Shown here: positions 1 to 6,310 of the stretch, piece by piece
How the letters are laid out: each line of letters opens with the position of its first letter
Position numbering within the stretch: the first letter of the stretch is position 1
NCBI GenBank assembly: GCA_018825765.1
Contig: JAHKAQ010000030.1
Span: 1-8,627 of the forward strand
Origin: Patescibacteria group bacterium
Lineage (GTDB): Bacteria > Patescibacteriota > Minisyncoccia > CAIUEV01 > JAHKAQ01
Direction: 5' to 3'
DNA length: 8,627 bases
Notes under the pieces: generated by a model
The model's input: the letters and a program-made list of their open reading frames with translations, nothing else
Told to the model about the DNA's origin: nothing
The model's database searches: none
Program-made: the position numbers and the translations under genes

Positions 1-969
1 CGTGGTAGTTTTCCCGCTCCCCGTGGGCCCGGTGTTAAGAATCATTCCATTGGGCTTTTTAAGCTGGCCAATTAGCTGATCAAAAGCCCGGCCTCGTAGC
101 CCCAGCTCTTCAAGCTCAATGCCGGCCATGTTTTGATTCAAAAGCCTCATTACAATATTTTCTCCAAAATTCCCCGGCAACACTGAAACTCGAACGTCAA
201 TCTCCGTATTCGGATCGCTCAGCTTAATTTCAAACCGCCCGTCCTGGGATTTATCTCGAATATTTAACTTAAGCTCAGCCAGCATCTTTACCCTGGAAAG
301 CACGTAAGGATAAACATTATACGGAATAACGGAAATATTCTGCAGAACTCCGTCCAGGCGATAACGAATCCGCACCGACTCTTTTTCCGGCTCTAAGTGG
401 ACGTCGCTTGCCTCCATTTTCACCGCTCCGGCAATAATTACATTTAAAACTTCGGTCGTGGGCAATTCACTGATTCTTTTTTGCAATTCTACCAGCTCTT
501 TTATTTCCTCTTCAAATTGCTCTAAATCCTCGCCTGAAAGGCTGACCTTCATATCCTCCAGGCTTTCTCCCAGATTAAACAAACGGTATTTTTCCAGGCC
601 CCGCTCAAGACCGGTCCGCGACACCAGGTATTGCTGGATAGTATAGCCGTCTTTTTGTTCAAGTTCTTTCATGGCTGTTCGCGTTTCTTCTTTCCTGGGG
701 TCTGTAATCGCTATTCTGATATTTTTCCCCGCCCTTCCAATTACCACAAAATGTCCTTTTCTAGCGTATTCTTCCTTGACTGTGTTTAAAGTCTCGATTC
801 CCAGCGGGTAAATATTCAAATCAAGATATGGCAGCCCCAGGCTTTTAGCCAAAAGCGAAGCTTGCTCCTCTTCAGACGAAGTTCGAAGCTTCTTTAAAGC
901 GTCTCTGGTTTGCATGGTGTCGAAACCTGCCTGATCCTTCTTGCTCAGGATCTTTCTTGAGACAGCCAT
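1..969 (-). CDS. pilB: GspE/PilB-family type IV pilus or type II secretion assembly ATPase (N-terminal part; 3' end outside window)
   Basis: This is a cytoplasmic hexameric ATPase that powers pilin polymerisation or pseudopilus extension at the inner membrane. I translated 323 codons by hand from the minus strand; the frame is open to the window edge. Residues about 40-130 look like the N-terminal T2SSE/MshEN-type domain (LGLPYLDL at 44-51). An acidic, helical linker follows at about 136-168. The ATPase N-subdomain carries ASDVHLEP (187-194), RYRLDG (202-207) and QDGRF (242-246), all hallmarks of the family. The Walker A motif GPTGSGKT is at 314-321, so the Asp box, Walker B, His box and any zinc site lie beyond the edge. 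The ATG at 969 is the first Met; a second Met at residue 19 is a possible alternative. No Shine-Dalgarno precedes it. A candidate promoter lies at 1035-1063. The family call is firm; PilB versus GspE cannot be settled from this half, and the symbol reflects the usual role in this kind of genome. Confidence 0.93.
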   Translation of the reverse strand, partial: MAVSRKILSKKDQAGFDTMQTRDALKKLRTSSEEEQASLLAKSLGLPYLDLNIYPLGIETLNTVKEEYARKGHFVVIGRAGKNIRIAITDPRKEETRTAMKELEQKDGYTIQQYLVSRTGLERGLEKYRLFNLGESLEDMKVSLSGEDLEQFEEEIKELVELQKRISELPTTEVLNVIIAGAVKMEASDVHLEPEKESVRIRYRLDGVLQNISVIPYNVYPYVLSRVKMLAELKLNIRDKSQDGRFEIKLSDPNTEIDVRVSVLPGNFGENIVMRLLNQNMAGIELEELGLRGRAFDQLIGQLKKPNGMILNTGPTGSGKTTT

Positions 970-1034
970 TTATTTTTTATTTTACTTTTAACCTAACCGC
1001 TTGTTTGCCCCCGGCTTTTTTCCATTACTTTCTA

Positions 1035-1063
1035 ATTTTATCTCAAAAGACGCAATTTCGCAA
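1035..1063 (-). promoter_or_regulatory. Candidate sigma70-type promoter for the pilB-like gene
   Basis: Read on the minus strand, TTGCGA (1058-1063) is followed after exactly 17 bases by TAAAAT (1035-1040), matching 4/6 and 5/6 consensus positions. Transcription would start near 1028, giving a leader of about 59 nt before the ATG at 969. It is the best-spaced candidate in this divergent gap. This is inference from consensus only. Confidence 0.4.
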
Positions 1064-1077
1064 AAATAAGCCCTTAT

Positions 1078-1093
1078 GCCCAGCGCGCTGGGC
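1078..1093. repeat. 16-bp perfect palindrome in the pilB/guaA divergent region
   Basis: GCCCAGCGCGCTGGGC equals its own reverse complement. It sits roughly midway between the candidate divergent promoters and is much more GC-rich than the flanking A/T-rich DNA. An imperfect inverted repeat brackets it almost concentrically: ACGCAATTTCGC (1050-1061) against GCGATTTGCGT (1109-1119). As RNA it could form a 6-bp stem with a CGCG loop, but no T-run follows on either strand, so it is not an intrinsic terminator. An operator for a dimeric regulator is possible; chance is also possible. Confidence 0.55.
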
Positions 1094-1113
1094 GCTCCCG
1101 CGTTTCCCGCGAT

Positions 1114-1141
1114 TTGCGTTTTATCTCCTTCCCGCTACAAT
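1114..1141 (+). promoter_or_regulatory. Candidate promoter for guaA
   Basis: TTGCGT (1114-1119) and TACAAT (1136-1141) are separated by 16 bases. The -10 is a 5/6 match and the -35 only 3/6. The predicted start near 1148 would leave a leader of about 30 nt. A second A/T-rich element, TATAAA at 1165-1170, lies where a -10 box would put the transcript start almost on the ATG at 1179, so a leaderless mRNA is an alternative. Confidence 0.3.
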
Positions 1142-1178
1142 CCAATTATTAAATCTTGTTAATTTATAAAACCGGATC

Positions 1179-2747
1179 ATGGATATTCAACGACTTGAAA
1201 AAATAATCATTCTTGATTTTGGCTCCCAGACCACCCGGCTTATCGCTACCCGTCTTAGAAGTTTAGGGTTTTACGCTCAAATTCACGCTTTTGATTTCCC
1301 GGCCCGAAAAATAAAAAAACTAAACGCCCGCGGCCTCATTTTTTCCGGCGGCCCCAAAAGTCTTTATGAAAAAGCATCGCCCCGTCCAGATCCCGCGGTT
1401 TATGATCTTGGTTTGCCCATTCTGGGCATTTGCTACGGCCTTCAGTTAATTACCCGGCGTTTCAAAGGCCAGGTCATAAGAGGAGCGCTAAAAAAAGAAT
1501 ATGGCCAGGCCCGTTTAAGTTTAAAAAAGTCCATCCAGGCCGAACAAAATTCTTTTACAGCCAAAATCTCCGCCCAAAAGTCCGTCTGTTGGATGAGTCA
1601 TGGTGATGAAATAGAAAAAATGCCTCCAGGCTTTAAAGTTCTGGGTTCCACCCCTCAATCCCCTTACGCTATAATCGCGAACCTTAACCGCCAAATTTAC
1701 GCCGTGCAATTTCATCCCGAAGTCAGTCATACGCTCTTAGGCCCCAGACTCCTTAAAAATTTCGCCAATCGTATTTGTCAAATGCGTCCCAACTGGAAAA
1801 CTGCTAATCTGATAAAAAGCATGATAAGCGAACTGCGCCGGAAGACCAGGGGCCGTCGCGTTCTGCACGCCATTTCCGGCGGCGTAGACTCGACCGTTAT
1901 GGCCGCTATTCTGCATAAAGCCATAAGCGCCAGACTTAAATGCGTCATGGTTGATACCGGTCTTTTAAGAAAAGATGAGGTCCAAAACGTCCAAAAACGT
2001 TTTAAGAAATATCTTAAAACTCCGGTAAAAATTGTTAACGCCCAAAAAATCTTTCTTAAGCGTCTGGAAAATATAACTTCAGGCCAAAAACGCCGCCAAA
2101 TCATTGGCAAAACCTACATTGATGTTTTTCAAAAACATCTTGGCCCCAAAGATTTTTTAGCCCAGGGCACGCTTTATCCTGATGTGATTGAGTCAGCCGT
2201 GGGTCAGAATACTCCGGCTCACACCATAAAAACCCACCATAACCGCGCTCCTGAAGTAGTAAAACTCATGGAACAGGGACGGATAATCGAAATCTTCAAA
2301 GATCTTTTCAAAGACGAGGTGCGCGCCATTGGCCGAAAACTTAATCTGCCCGAAGAAATAGTGGAGCGTCAGCCTTTCCCCGGGCCTGGTCTGGCCATAC
2401 GCATTTTAGGAAAAATAACTCCTGAAAAACTGGAAACCCTGCGTCAGGCCGACGCTATTGTTATTGACGAACTTAAAAAAGCTGATTTGTATTTCAGGAT
2501 ATCCCAAACCGTTATCGCGCTTGATTCTCACCAGGTAACCTGCGTTAAAGGCGACGCTCAGGCCAGAGGCTATCTTATTTTCATCAGGAACGTTCAAACC
2601 ACTGATTTTATGACAGCCGCTCCGTTCGAATTGCCTCAAAAATTGCGCCAAAAAATTTCCACCCGCGTCCTCAACCAGGTCCCGCTGGCCGGACGCGTCT
2701 TGTTCGATGAATCCACTAAGCCCCCGGCCACTATCTGTTATCTATAA
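1179..2747 (+). CDS. guaA: GMP synthase (glutamine-hydrolysing)
   Basis: GuaA converts XMP to GMP using ATP and ammonia released from glutamine, the last step of GMP formation in the cytoplasm. The 522-residue protein has the usual length and full two-domain architecture. The class I glutamine amidotransferase domain (about 8-200) has Cys85 in GICYG and His179/Glu181 in AVQFHPEV, a complete catalytic triad. The ATP pyrophosphatase domain has the P-loop SGGVDST at 233-239, followed by VDTGLLRKDE (258-267). The C-terminal dimerisation domain has RQPFPGPGLAIRILG (397-411) and TKPPATI (513-519). The protein ends ICYL where the family commonly ends IEWE, which is unusual. The start fits because the amidotransferase domain begins directly after it. 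An 86-bp gap without a convincing promoter or terminator separates it from mutM, so the two may be co-transcribed. Confidence 0.98.
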   Translation: MDIQRLEKIIILDFGSQTTRLIATRLRSLGFYAQIHAFDFPARKIKKLNARGLIFSGGPKSLYEKASPRPDPAVYDLGLPILGICYGLQLITRRFKGQVIRGALKKEYGQARLSLKKSIQAEQNSFTAKISAQKSVCWMSHGDEIEKMPPGFKVLGSTPQSPYAIIANLNRQIYAVQFHPEVSHTLLGPRLLKNFANRICQMRPNWKTANLIKSMISELRRKTRGRRVLHAISGGVDSTVMAAILHKAISARLKCVMVDTGLLRKDEVQNVQKRFKKYLKTPVKIVNAQKIFLKRLENITSGQKRRQIIGKTYIDVFQKHLGPKDFLAQGTLYPDVIESAVGQNTPAHTIKTHHNRAPEVVKLMEQGRIIEIFKDLFKDEVRAIGRKLNLPEEIVERQPFPGPGLAIRILGKITPEKLETLRQADAIVIDELKKADLYFRISQTVIALDSHQVTCVKGDAQARGYLIFIRNVQTTDFMTAAPFELPQKLRQKISTRVLNQVPLAGRVLFDESTKPPATICYL

Positions 2748-2833
2748 ACAACCCGGCTGTTGGATAGGCTTTTGTCAGGAATCTTCAGGTTTTTGCAAAA
2801 AATTTCCAAATAACTCGCTCTAACTTTATCCTC

Positions 2834-3760
2834 ATGCCTGAACTCCCTGAAGTTGAAACCATAAAACGCGGTCTTAATCGCCAAATTGTGGGAAAAAAAA
2901 TAAAATCCCTTTGGACTGATCATCCTAAAATGCTTGAAATAGTCGATCCTCCTTCGACCAAAACCCCTATAACCCCCAAAAAACTTCAAGCCCGAATAAA
3001 AAACACCATTATAACCCGCGTGCTTCGCCGCGCCAAAAACCTGCTTATTGAAATCTCAAACGCTAATCCATCAAAAACCCGGGCCCTTGCGCAAACTCTC
3101 TGGGTTCATCTTAAAATGACCGGCCACCTTCTTTATAAACCTCAAAACCCCGCGCCGCGCCAGAAAAAAGCCTTTACCCGGGACAAATATAACCGCTATA
3201 TCCACCTCATTCTTCATTTCACCGATCATTCCCGGCTTGCTTTTTCCGATTTAAGAAAATTTGGACGTCTGCGCCTTATTCCGGCGCCAGCCGCAAAAAT
3301 CACTAACAATCCGGCCCGCTTCGGCCTGGGACCGCTTGGCCCTGAACCTCTGAAATCAGGTTTTACTCCCCAAAATCTGGCGCAACTCTTAAAAAACTCA
3401 AAAAAGCCTCTGAAAACTTTACTCATGGATCAAAAAATAATCTCCGGCATTGGCAATATTTACGCTTCGGAAATTCTGTTCCAGGCCGGACTTAGCCCTA
3501 AAATTAAAGCCGCGAACCTAAACCCCGCGCAAATAAAAAAACTCCATTCCTCTATTAAAGATATTCTAAAAAGAGCTGTTAATCTTCGCGGCACTTCCAT
3601 TAGCGATTATCGTGATTCGTCCGGACAAAAAGGCTGTTTTGGACGCTCCCTGGCTGTATATAAAAGGGCTGGTAAAAGATGTAAAAAGTGTGCTAATATT
3701 ATAAAAAGTATAAAACAGGGTCAAAGAAGCACCTTTTATTGTGCTTATTGTCAAAAATAA
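2834..3760 (+). CDS. mutM: Formamidopyrimidine-DNA glycosylase (Fpg/MutM)
   Basis: This is a bifunctional base-excision repair enzyme that removes 8-oxoguanine and formamidopyrimidines and cleaves the resulting abasic site. The start is fixed by MPELPEVET, because Pro2 becomes the catalytic N-terminus after Met removal and Glu3 is the general acid partner. LKMTGHL places the conserved lysine at 94. GIGNIYASEILF (205-216) is the helix-two-turn-helix region with the conserved Asn208. The C-terminal zinc finger is intact, with Cys283, Cys286, Cys303 and Cys306 and a conserved basic residue at Arg298. It is 308 residues long, against roughly 270-280 in well-studied homologues; the extra length appears to be in N-domain loops around 36-50, 76-86 and 103-115. 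The motif set supports Fpg rather than endonuclease VIII. No Shine-Dalgarno precedes the ATG. Confidence 0.97.
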   Translation: MPELPEVETIKRGLNRQIVGKKIKSLWTDHPKMLEIVDPPSTKTPITPKKLQARIKNTIITRVLRRAKNLLIEISNANPSKTRALAQTLWVHLKMTGHLLYKPQNPAPRQKKAFTRDKYNRYIHLILHFTDHSRLAFSDLRKFGRLRLIPAPAAKITNNPARFGLGPLGPEPLKSGFTPQNLAQLLKNSKKPLKTLLMDQKIISGIGNIYASEILFQAGLSPKIKAANLNPAQIKKLHSSIKDILKRAVNLRGTSISDYRDSSGQKGCFGRSLAVYKRAGKRCKKCANIIKSIKQGQRSTFYCAYCQK

Positions 3761-3774
3761 TCATTTTTAGTAAT

Positions 3775-3780
3775 TATAAT
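3775..3780 (+). promoter_or_regulatory. Perfect -10 box upstream of the DUF3048 gene
   Basis: TATAAT matches the sigma70 -10 consensus at every position and lies within the palindrome TAATTATAATTA (3771-3782). The nearest -35-like hexamer, TTGTCA at 3748-3753 inside the end of mutM, is 21 bases away, which is too far for a normal promoter. If used, transcription would begin about 15 nt before the ATG at 3802. The region is very A/T-rich, so chance is a serious alternative. Confidence 0.3.
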
Positions 3781-3801
3781 TATTAAAAGTAAGAAATCTA
3801 G

Positions 3802-4959
3802 ATGAAAACTTTTATCCAGAAGCTTAAAACTTCAAGAAAAACCCAAATCATCACCGCTGTTGTTATTCTTGTGGTGATCGCTCTTGTTGTGACAGCAAAA
3901 ATAACCAGCAAAAGCAAACAGCAGGGGAGCGATGAACAGGGGACATCTGCTGAAACTAAAAAAGGAAGCAGTTACAGCGCTGAATTTCCTAATCTTGAGC
4001 AAAGGCAGGAGCCGCTCAATCCCAGCGAAATAAGTCCTTTATCCGGCTTAAAATGCGATCCCATGGAAAATAAAAACCGGCGGCCCATAGCTGTAATGCT
4101 TGCTTCGGATAAAAGCGTTCGCCCTTTATCCGGCATAAGTGAAGCTGATATGGTTTTTGAAATGCCGGTAATTACCGCTTCCATTACCCGTTTAATGGGA
4201 GTTTTTGTTTGTAATTCACCCAAAGAAATCGGCTCTATCCGGAGCGCTCGCCATGACTACATTACTCTCGCCAAAGGTTTGGACGCCATGCTAGCTCATT
4301 GGGGAGGATCTCATTTCGCCCTTGATATGTTAAAAAATACCAACACTGTCCCTGATCTTGACGCCATGAGAAATCCCGCTGGCGCTTTTTTTAGAAAAGC
4401 CGGCATTCCCGCGCCGGATAACGGTTTCACCTCTTATGACGGTCTGCTGAACGCGGCCAAAGAACTGGGCTATCGCATTGAAAATCACTTTGAAGGCTAT
4501 CCGCACCGCCAGGAAAGCCTATTAAACGAAAGAGGCAACCCCGGCCAGCTGACTATTGGTTTCGCCGGACCATTCCGCGCGGATTACACTTATGATCCCA
4601 AAACAAACTCCTATCTTCGCTCCTGGGACGGTAAGCCCGACATTGACCGAAGCAACAACCAGCGAATAGCTCCTAAAAATATTATTGTTCTTTTCGCTAC
4701 TTCCCGCCAAATCGAAGGCCAATATAATGATGTCGACATAGAAGGCGAAGGCGAGATGCGCGCTTTTATCGAAGGACGGGAGTTTAAAGGCAAATGGGAA
4801 AAGAAAAAAGGCAACTGCGTTATTGGTAATGAATTAGTTTGCGTTAACTCGGCTAAATTAAAATTTACTAAAGAAGACGGCCAGGAGCTGGAATTCATCC
4901 CTGGCCAAATCTGGGTTGAAATCTTGGAACCTGGTCAGAAATTAAAATGGGTTCAATAA
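3802..4959 (+). CDS. Membrane-anchored DUF3048 (YerB-like) domain protein
   Basis: This is a 385-residue protein of the DUF3048 family, found in Firmicutes and candidate-phyla bacteria, with no established biochemical role that I can name. A short basic N-terminus is followed by a hydrophobic segment (about 15-32) and then a hydrophilic stretch rich in Ser, Lys, Gln and Glu (about 35-75). This suggests a single-pass signal anchor with the domain outside the cell. There is no lipobox cysteine, so it is not a lipoprotein. DUF3048 landmarks are RRPIAVML (93-100), RPLSGISEADMVFE (107-120), IGSIRSARHDY (143-153) and AMLAHWGGS (162-170). The C-terminal subdomain runs through WEKKKGNCVIGN (332-343) to GQKLKWVQ at the end. 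Three cysteines (85, 137, 339) could allow a disulfide. It starts 41 bp after mutM; no functional link to repair is implied. Confidence 0.9.
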   Translation: MKTFIQKLKTSRKTQIITAVVILVVIALVVTAKITSKSKQQGSDEQGTSAETKKGSSYSAEFPNLEQRQEPLNPSEISPLSGLKCDPMENKNRRPIAVMLASDKSVRPLSGISEADMVFEMPVITASITRLMGVFVCNSPKEIGSIRSARHDYITLAKGLDAMLAHWGGSHFALDMLKNTNTVPDLDAMRNPAGAFFRKAGIPAPDNGFTSYDGLLNAAKELGYRIENHFEGYPHRQESLLNERGNPGQLTIGFAGPFRADYTYDPKTNSYLRSWDGKPDIDRSNNQRIAPKNIIVLFATSRQIEGQYNDVDIEGEGEMRAFIEGREFKGKWEKKKGNCVIGNELVCVNSAKLKFTKEDGQELEFIPGQIWVEILEPGQKLKWVQ

Positions 4960-4978
4960 ATCCAGCCTAATCCAGCCA
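4959..4978. repeat. Two-copy 10-bp tandem repeat in the DUF3048-holA gap
   Basis: AATCCAGCCT (4959-4968) is followed directly by AATCCAGCCA (4969-4978), with a weaker third echo, AGTCCAGGG, at 4981-4989. The first copy overlaps the last base of the DUF3048 stop codon. An inverted pair AAGAGT/ACTCTT (4978-4983 and 4999-5004) follows, with a 15-nt loop and no adjacent T-run. I see no clear promoter or terminator in the 80-bp gap. It may simply be replication slippage. Confidence 0.45.
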
Positions 4979-5039
4979 AGAGTCCAGGGCTTAAATAAAC
5001 TCTTCCCTAAGCTGTTTACGACTTTTTATTATTTCACCC

Positions 5040-5987
5040 ATGATTTTTCTCTATTACGGTCCTAACACCTATTCTCTGTTTAAGAAAAAACAGAGAATAA
5101 AAACCGCCGCCCAAAAACAGGGCGCGAGTCTCTCTTTTTTTGATTCTTCTAACCTCCCTCCACCCTCAAACATCAGCCAATTACTCTCGGCCCGGGATCT
5201 TTTTGTTTCCCAAAAGATTATTATTTTTTCTGATGTTTTAACCGCCCTCAATTCATTAAACCAAAAATCAATTCAAAATATTTTCAAAACCAATCCCGGT
5301 CTCGAAGAAAATCCTGAAATCTTAATTTATTTTTTCGACGTTAAGCCTCAAAAAAATTCAACCCTGTTTCGCTTGATAAAAAAAACCGCCCGCCGCTCAA
5401 CAGAATATCCCTTACCCAAGAACCACGAATTTGTGACTTTCCTGGAAAAACAGGCTCATAAATTAAAGTTACACATTCAAAGAAGCCAGCTGAATCAGCT
5501 TAGCTTTCTGGTTAATTTTCAGATTTGGCCGGCCATGAACGAGTTATATAAACTAAAAAACTATAAAAAAAATCAGCTGGTAACCACCCAGGACCTGGAA
5601 CAAATAACAAGTTTCGCGCTGGCTGGTGATATTTTTAAAACCATTGACGCCCTGGGCCGGGGAGACAAAAAAACCGCTCTTTCTCTCGCTCATCGCCATT
5701 TACGATTTGGTGACGATCCTTTCTATATCTTTGCCATGGTTGTTTTTCAGTTCAGGAATCTCTTAAAAATAAAATCCGCCCAGGAAAAGGGGATTCCTCT
5801 TCCCCAAATTCCCCAAAAAACCTCCCTGCATCCTTTTGTTGTCAAAAAGGCCAGCCAGTTTCTTGGTCGCTTTACTCTTAAAAAACTAAAAATCCTCTAC
5901 CAAAAATTGGCTCAAATTGACCAGTCAACTAAAAGCGGCGCCACAGAAATTGACACCGCCCTGGATCTTTTTATTATTTTTTCCTGA
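5040..5987 (+). CDS. holA: DNA polymerase III delta subunit (clamp loader)
   Basis: HolA is the delta subunit of the clamp-loader complex and opens the DnaN sliding clamp during loading. At 315 residues it is close to the family's usual length of about 330-345. The N-terminal AAA+-like fold begins IFLYYGPNTYSLFKKK (2-17), the degenerate nucleotide-binding region typical of delta, with no Walker A lysine motif. The best signatures are AGDIFKTIDALGRGDKKTAL (195-214), followed by DDPFYIFAMVVFQFRNLLKI (225-244). The C-terminal collar region has HPFVVKKASQF (264-274) and LAQIDQSTKSG (290-300), ending in DTALDLFIIF. Divergence in the N-terminal half is normal for this family. The ATG at 5040 lacks a Shine-Dalgarno but sits right at the start of homology. 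The stop codon lies inside the convergent rpsT gene (14-bp overlap), and a plus-strand terminator follows at once. Confidence 0.9.
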   Translation: MIFLYYGPNTYSLFKKKQRIKTAAQKQGASLSFFDSSNLPPPSNISQLLSARDLFVSQKIIIFSDVLTALNSLNQKSIQNIFKTNPGLEENPEILIYFFDVKPQKNSTLFRLIKKTARRSTEYPLPKNHEFVTFLEKQAHKLKLHIQRSQLNQLSFLVNFQIWPAMNELYKLKNYKKNQLVTTQDLEQITSFALAGDIFKTIDALGRGDKKTALSLAHRHLRFGDDPFYIFAMVVFQFRNLLKIKSAQEKGIPLPQIPQKTSLHPFVVKKASQFLGRFTLKKLKILYQKLAQIDQSTKSGATEIDTALDLFIIFS

Positions 5988-6234
5988 GCAGCCGGCTTAA
6001 CCGGCTCTTTTTTCTTGCCGCCGTATTTTTTTTCAACACCCCTTTCTGCGCCGCCTTATCAATGGCTTTAACCGCCTTTGAGAAGGCCTCTCTCGCTTTT
6101 TCTATTCGATTTTCTTTAGCGAGTCCGCGTGTTTTTTTCACCAGGCTTCTTACTCGTTCTTTTGCCTTTAAATTCCTTTCTCTCTTTCTGGCGCTGGTTT
6201 TAATGAATTTTTTCGCCGCTTTTTTAATTGGCAT
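5974..6234 (-). CDS. rpsT: 30S ribosomal protein S20
   Basis: S20 is a small basic three-helix protein that binds the 5' domain of 16S rRNA early in 30S assembly. Starting at the ATG at 6234 gives 86 residues, the standard S20 length, beginning MPIKKAAKKFIKTSARKRER, the usual arrangement of an N-terminal basic helix. The middle (SKAVKAIDKAAQKGVLKKNTAARKKSRL, about 52-79) holds the family's C-terminal signature, including the G-x-[LI]-x-K-x-x-A-x-R-K-K-S-R-L pattern. The open frame extends upstream to an ATG at 6285, but that extension (MVCHVNTTILLKFKSIF) does not resemble S20 and would cover the candidate promoter, so the shorter start is preferred. The gene runs convergent to holA with a 14-bp coding overlap, and its own 3' coding sequence contains a terminator-like hairpin reading the other way. 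Confidence 0.96.
   Translation of the reverse strand: MPIKKAAKKFIKTSARKRERNLKAKERVRSLVKKTRGLAKENRIEKAREAFSKAVKAIDKAAQKGVLKKNTAARKKSRLSRLLRKK
5990..6013 (+). terminator. Intrinsic terminator for the guaA-holA side, embedded in rpsT
   Basis: AGCCGG (5990-5995), loop CTTAA (5996-6000), CCGGCT (6001-6006), one C, then TTTTTT (6008-6013). This is a GC-rich perfect 6-bp stem with a 5-nt loop and a U-tract, starting 2 nt after the holA stop codon. On the opposite strand the same bases encode the S20 C-terminus (SRLSRL). In the minus-strand sense no T-run follows the hairpin, so it should act in one direction only. Confidence 0.65.
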
Positions 6235-6239
6235 AAAAA

Positions 6240-6269
6240 TTGATTTAAATTTTAATAATATAGTAGTAT
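6240..6269 (+). promoter_or_regulatory. Weak candidate promoter for ruvA
   Basis: TTGATT (6240-6245) and TAGTAT (6264-6269) are separated by 18 bases, each matching 4/6 consensus positions. The predicted start near 6276 would leave a leader of about 35 nt before the ATG at 6311. It overlaps the minus-strand rpsT promoter candidate. The gap is so A/T-rich that a chance match is quite possible. Confidence 0.25.
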
Positions 6270-6285
6270 TAACATGACAAACCAA
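6257..6285 (-). promoter_or_regulatory. Candidate promoter for rpsT
   Basis: On the minus strand TTGGTT (6280-6285) is followed after 17 bases by TATATT (6257-6262), a 5/6 -10 box. A second possible -35, TTGTCA (6275-6280, 5/6), overlaps it but pairs with a poorer -10 (TATTAA). The start of transcription near 6250 gives a leader of roughly 16 nt to the ATG at 6234, which supports the short S20 start. Confidence 0.4.
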
Positions 6286-6310
6286 TAAAGTAAACAGTTA
6301 AAGCTAATTT

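Noticed and set aside
957..1169. Open frame of 70 codons on the plus strand in the pilB-guaA gap
   Set aside because: It begins inside the pilB-like gene on the opposite strand, crosses both candidate promoters and the palindrome, has no domain-like pattern, and its composition is that of noncoding A/T-rich DNA.
1778..2110. 110-codon minus-strand open frame inside guaA
   Set aside because: It is antisense to the conserved ATP pyrophosphatase domain of guaA and shows no recognisable family; a shadow frame.
2738..2989. 83-codon minus-strand open frame across the guaA-mutM gap
   Set aside because: It runs antisense through the strongly conserved start of mutM and has no recognisable motif.
4611..4898. 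95-codon minus-strand open frame inside the DUF3048 gene
   Set aside because: It is antisense to a gene with clear family motifs, with no promoter or domain signal of its own.
4978..5004. Hairpin AAGAGT/ACTCTT after DUF3048 as a terminator
   Set aside because: The stem is A/T-rich, the loop is 15 nt and the nearest T-run is about 19 bases downstream, which does not fit an intrinsic terminator.
6235..6285. N-terminal extension of S20 to an ATG at 6285
   Set aside because: The 17 extra residues do not resemble S20, whose homologues begin close to MPIKKAAKK, and the extension would overlap the rpsT promoter candidate.
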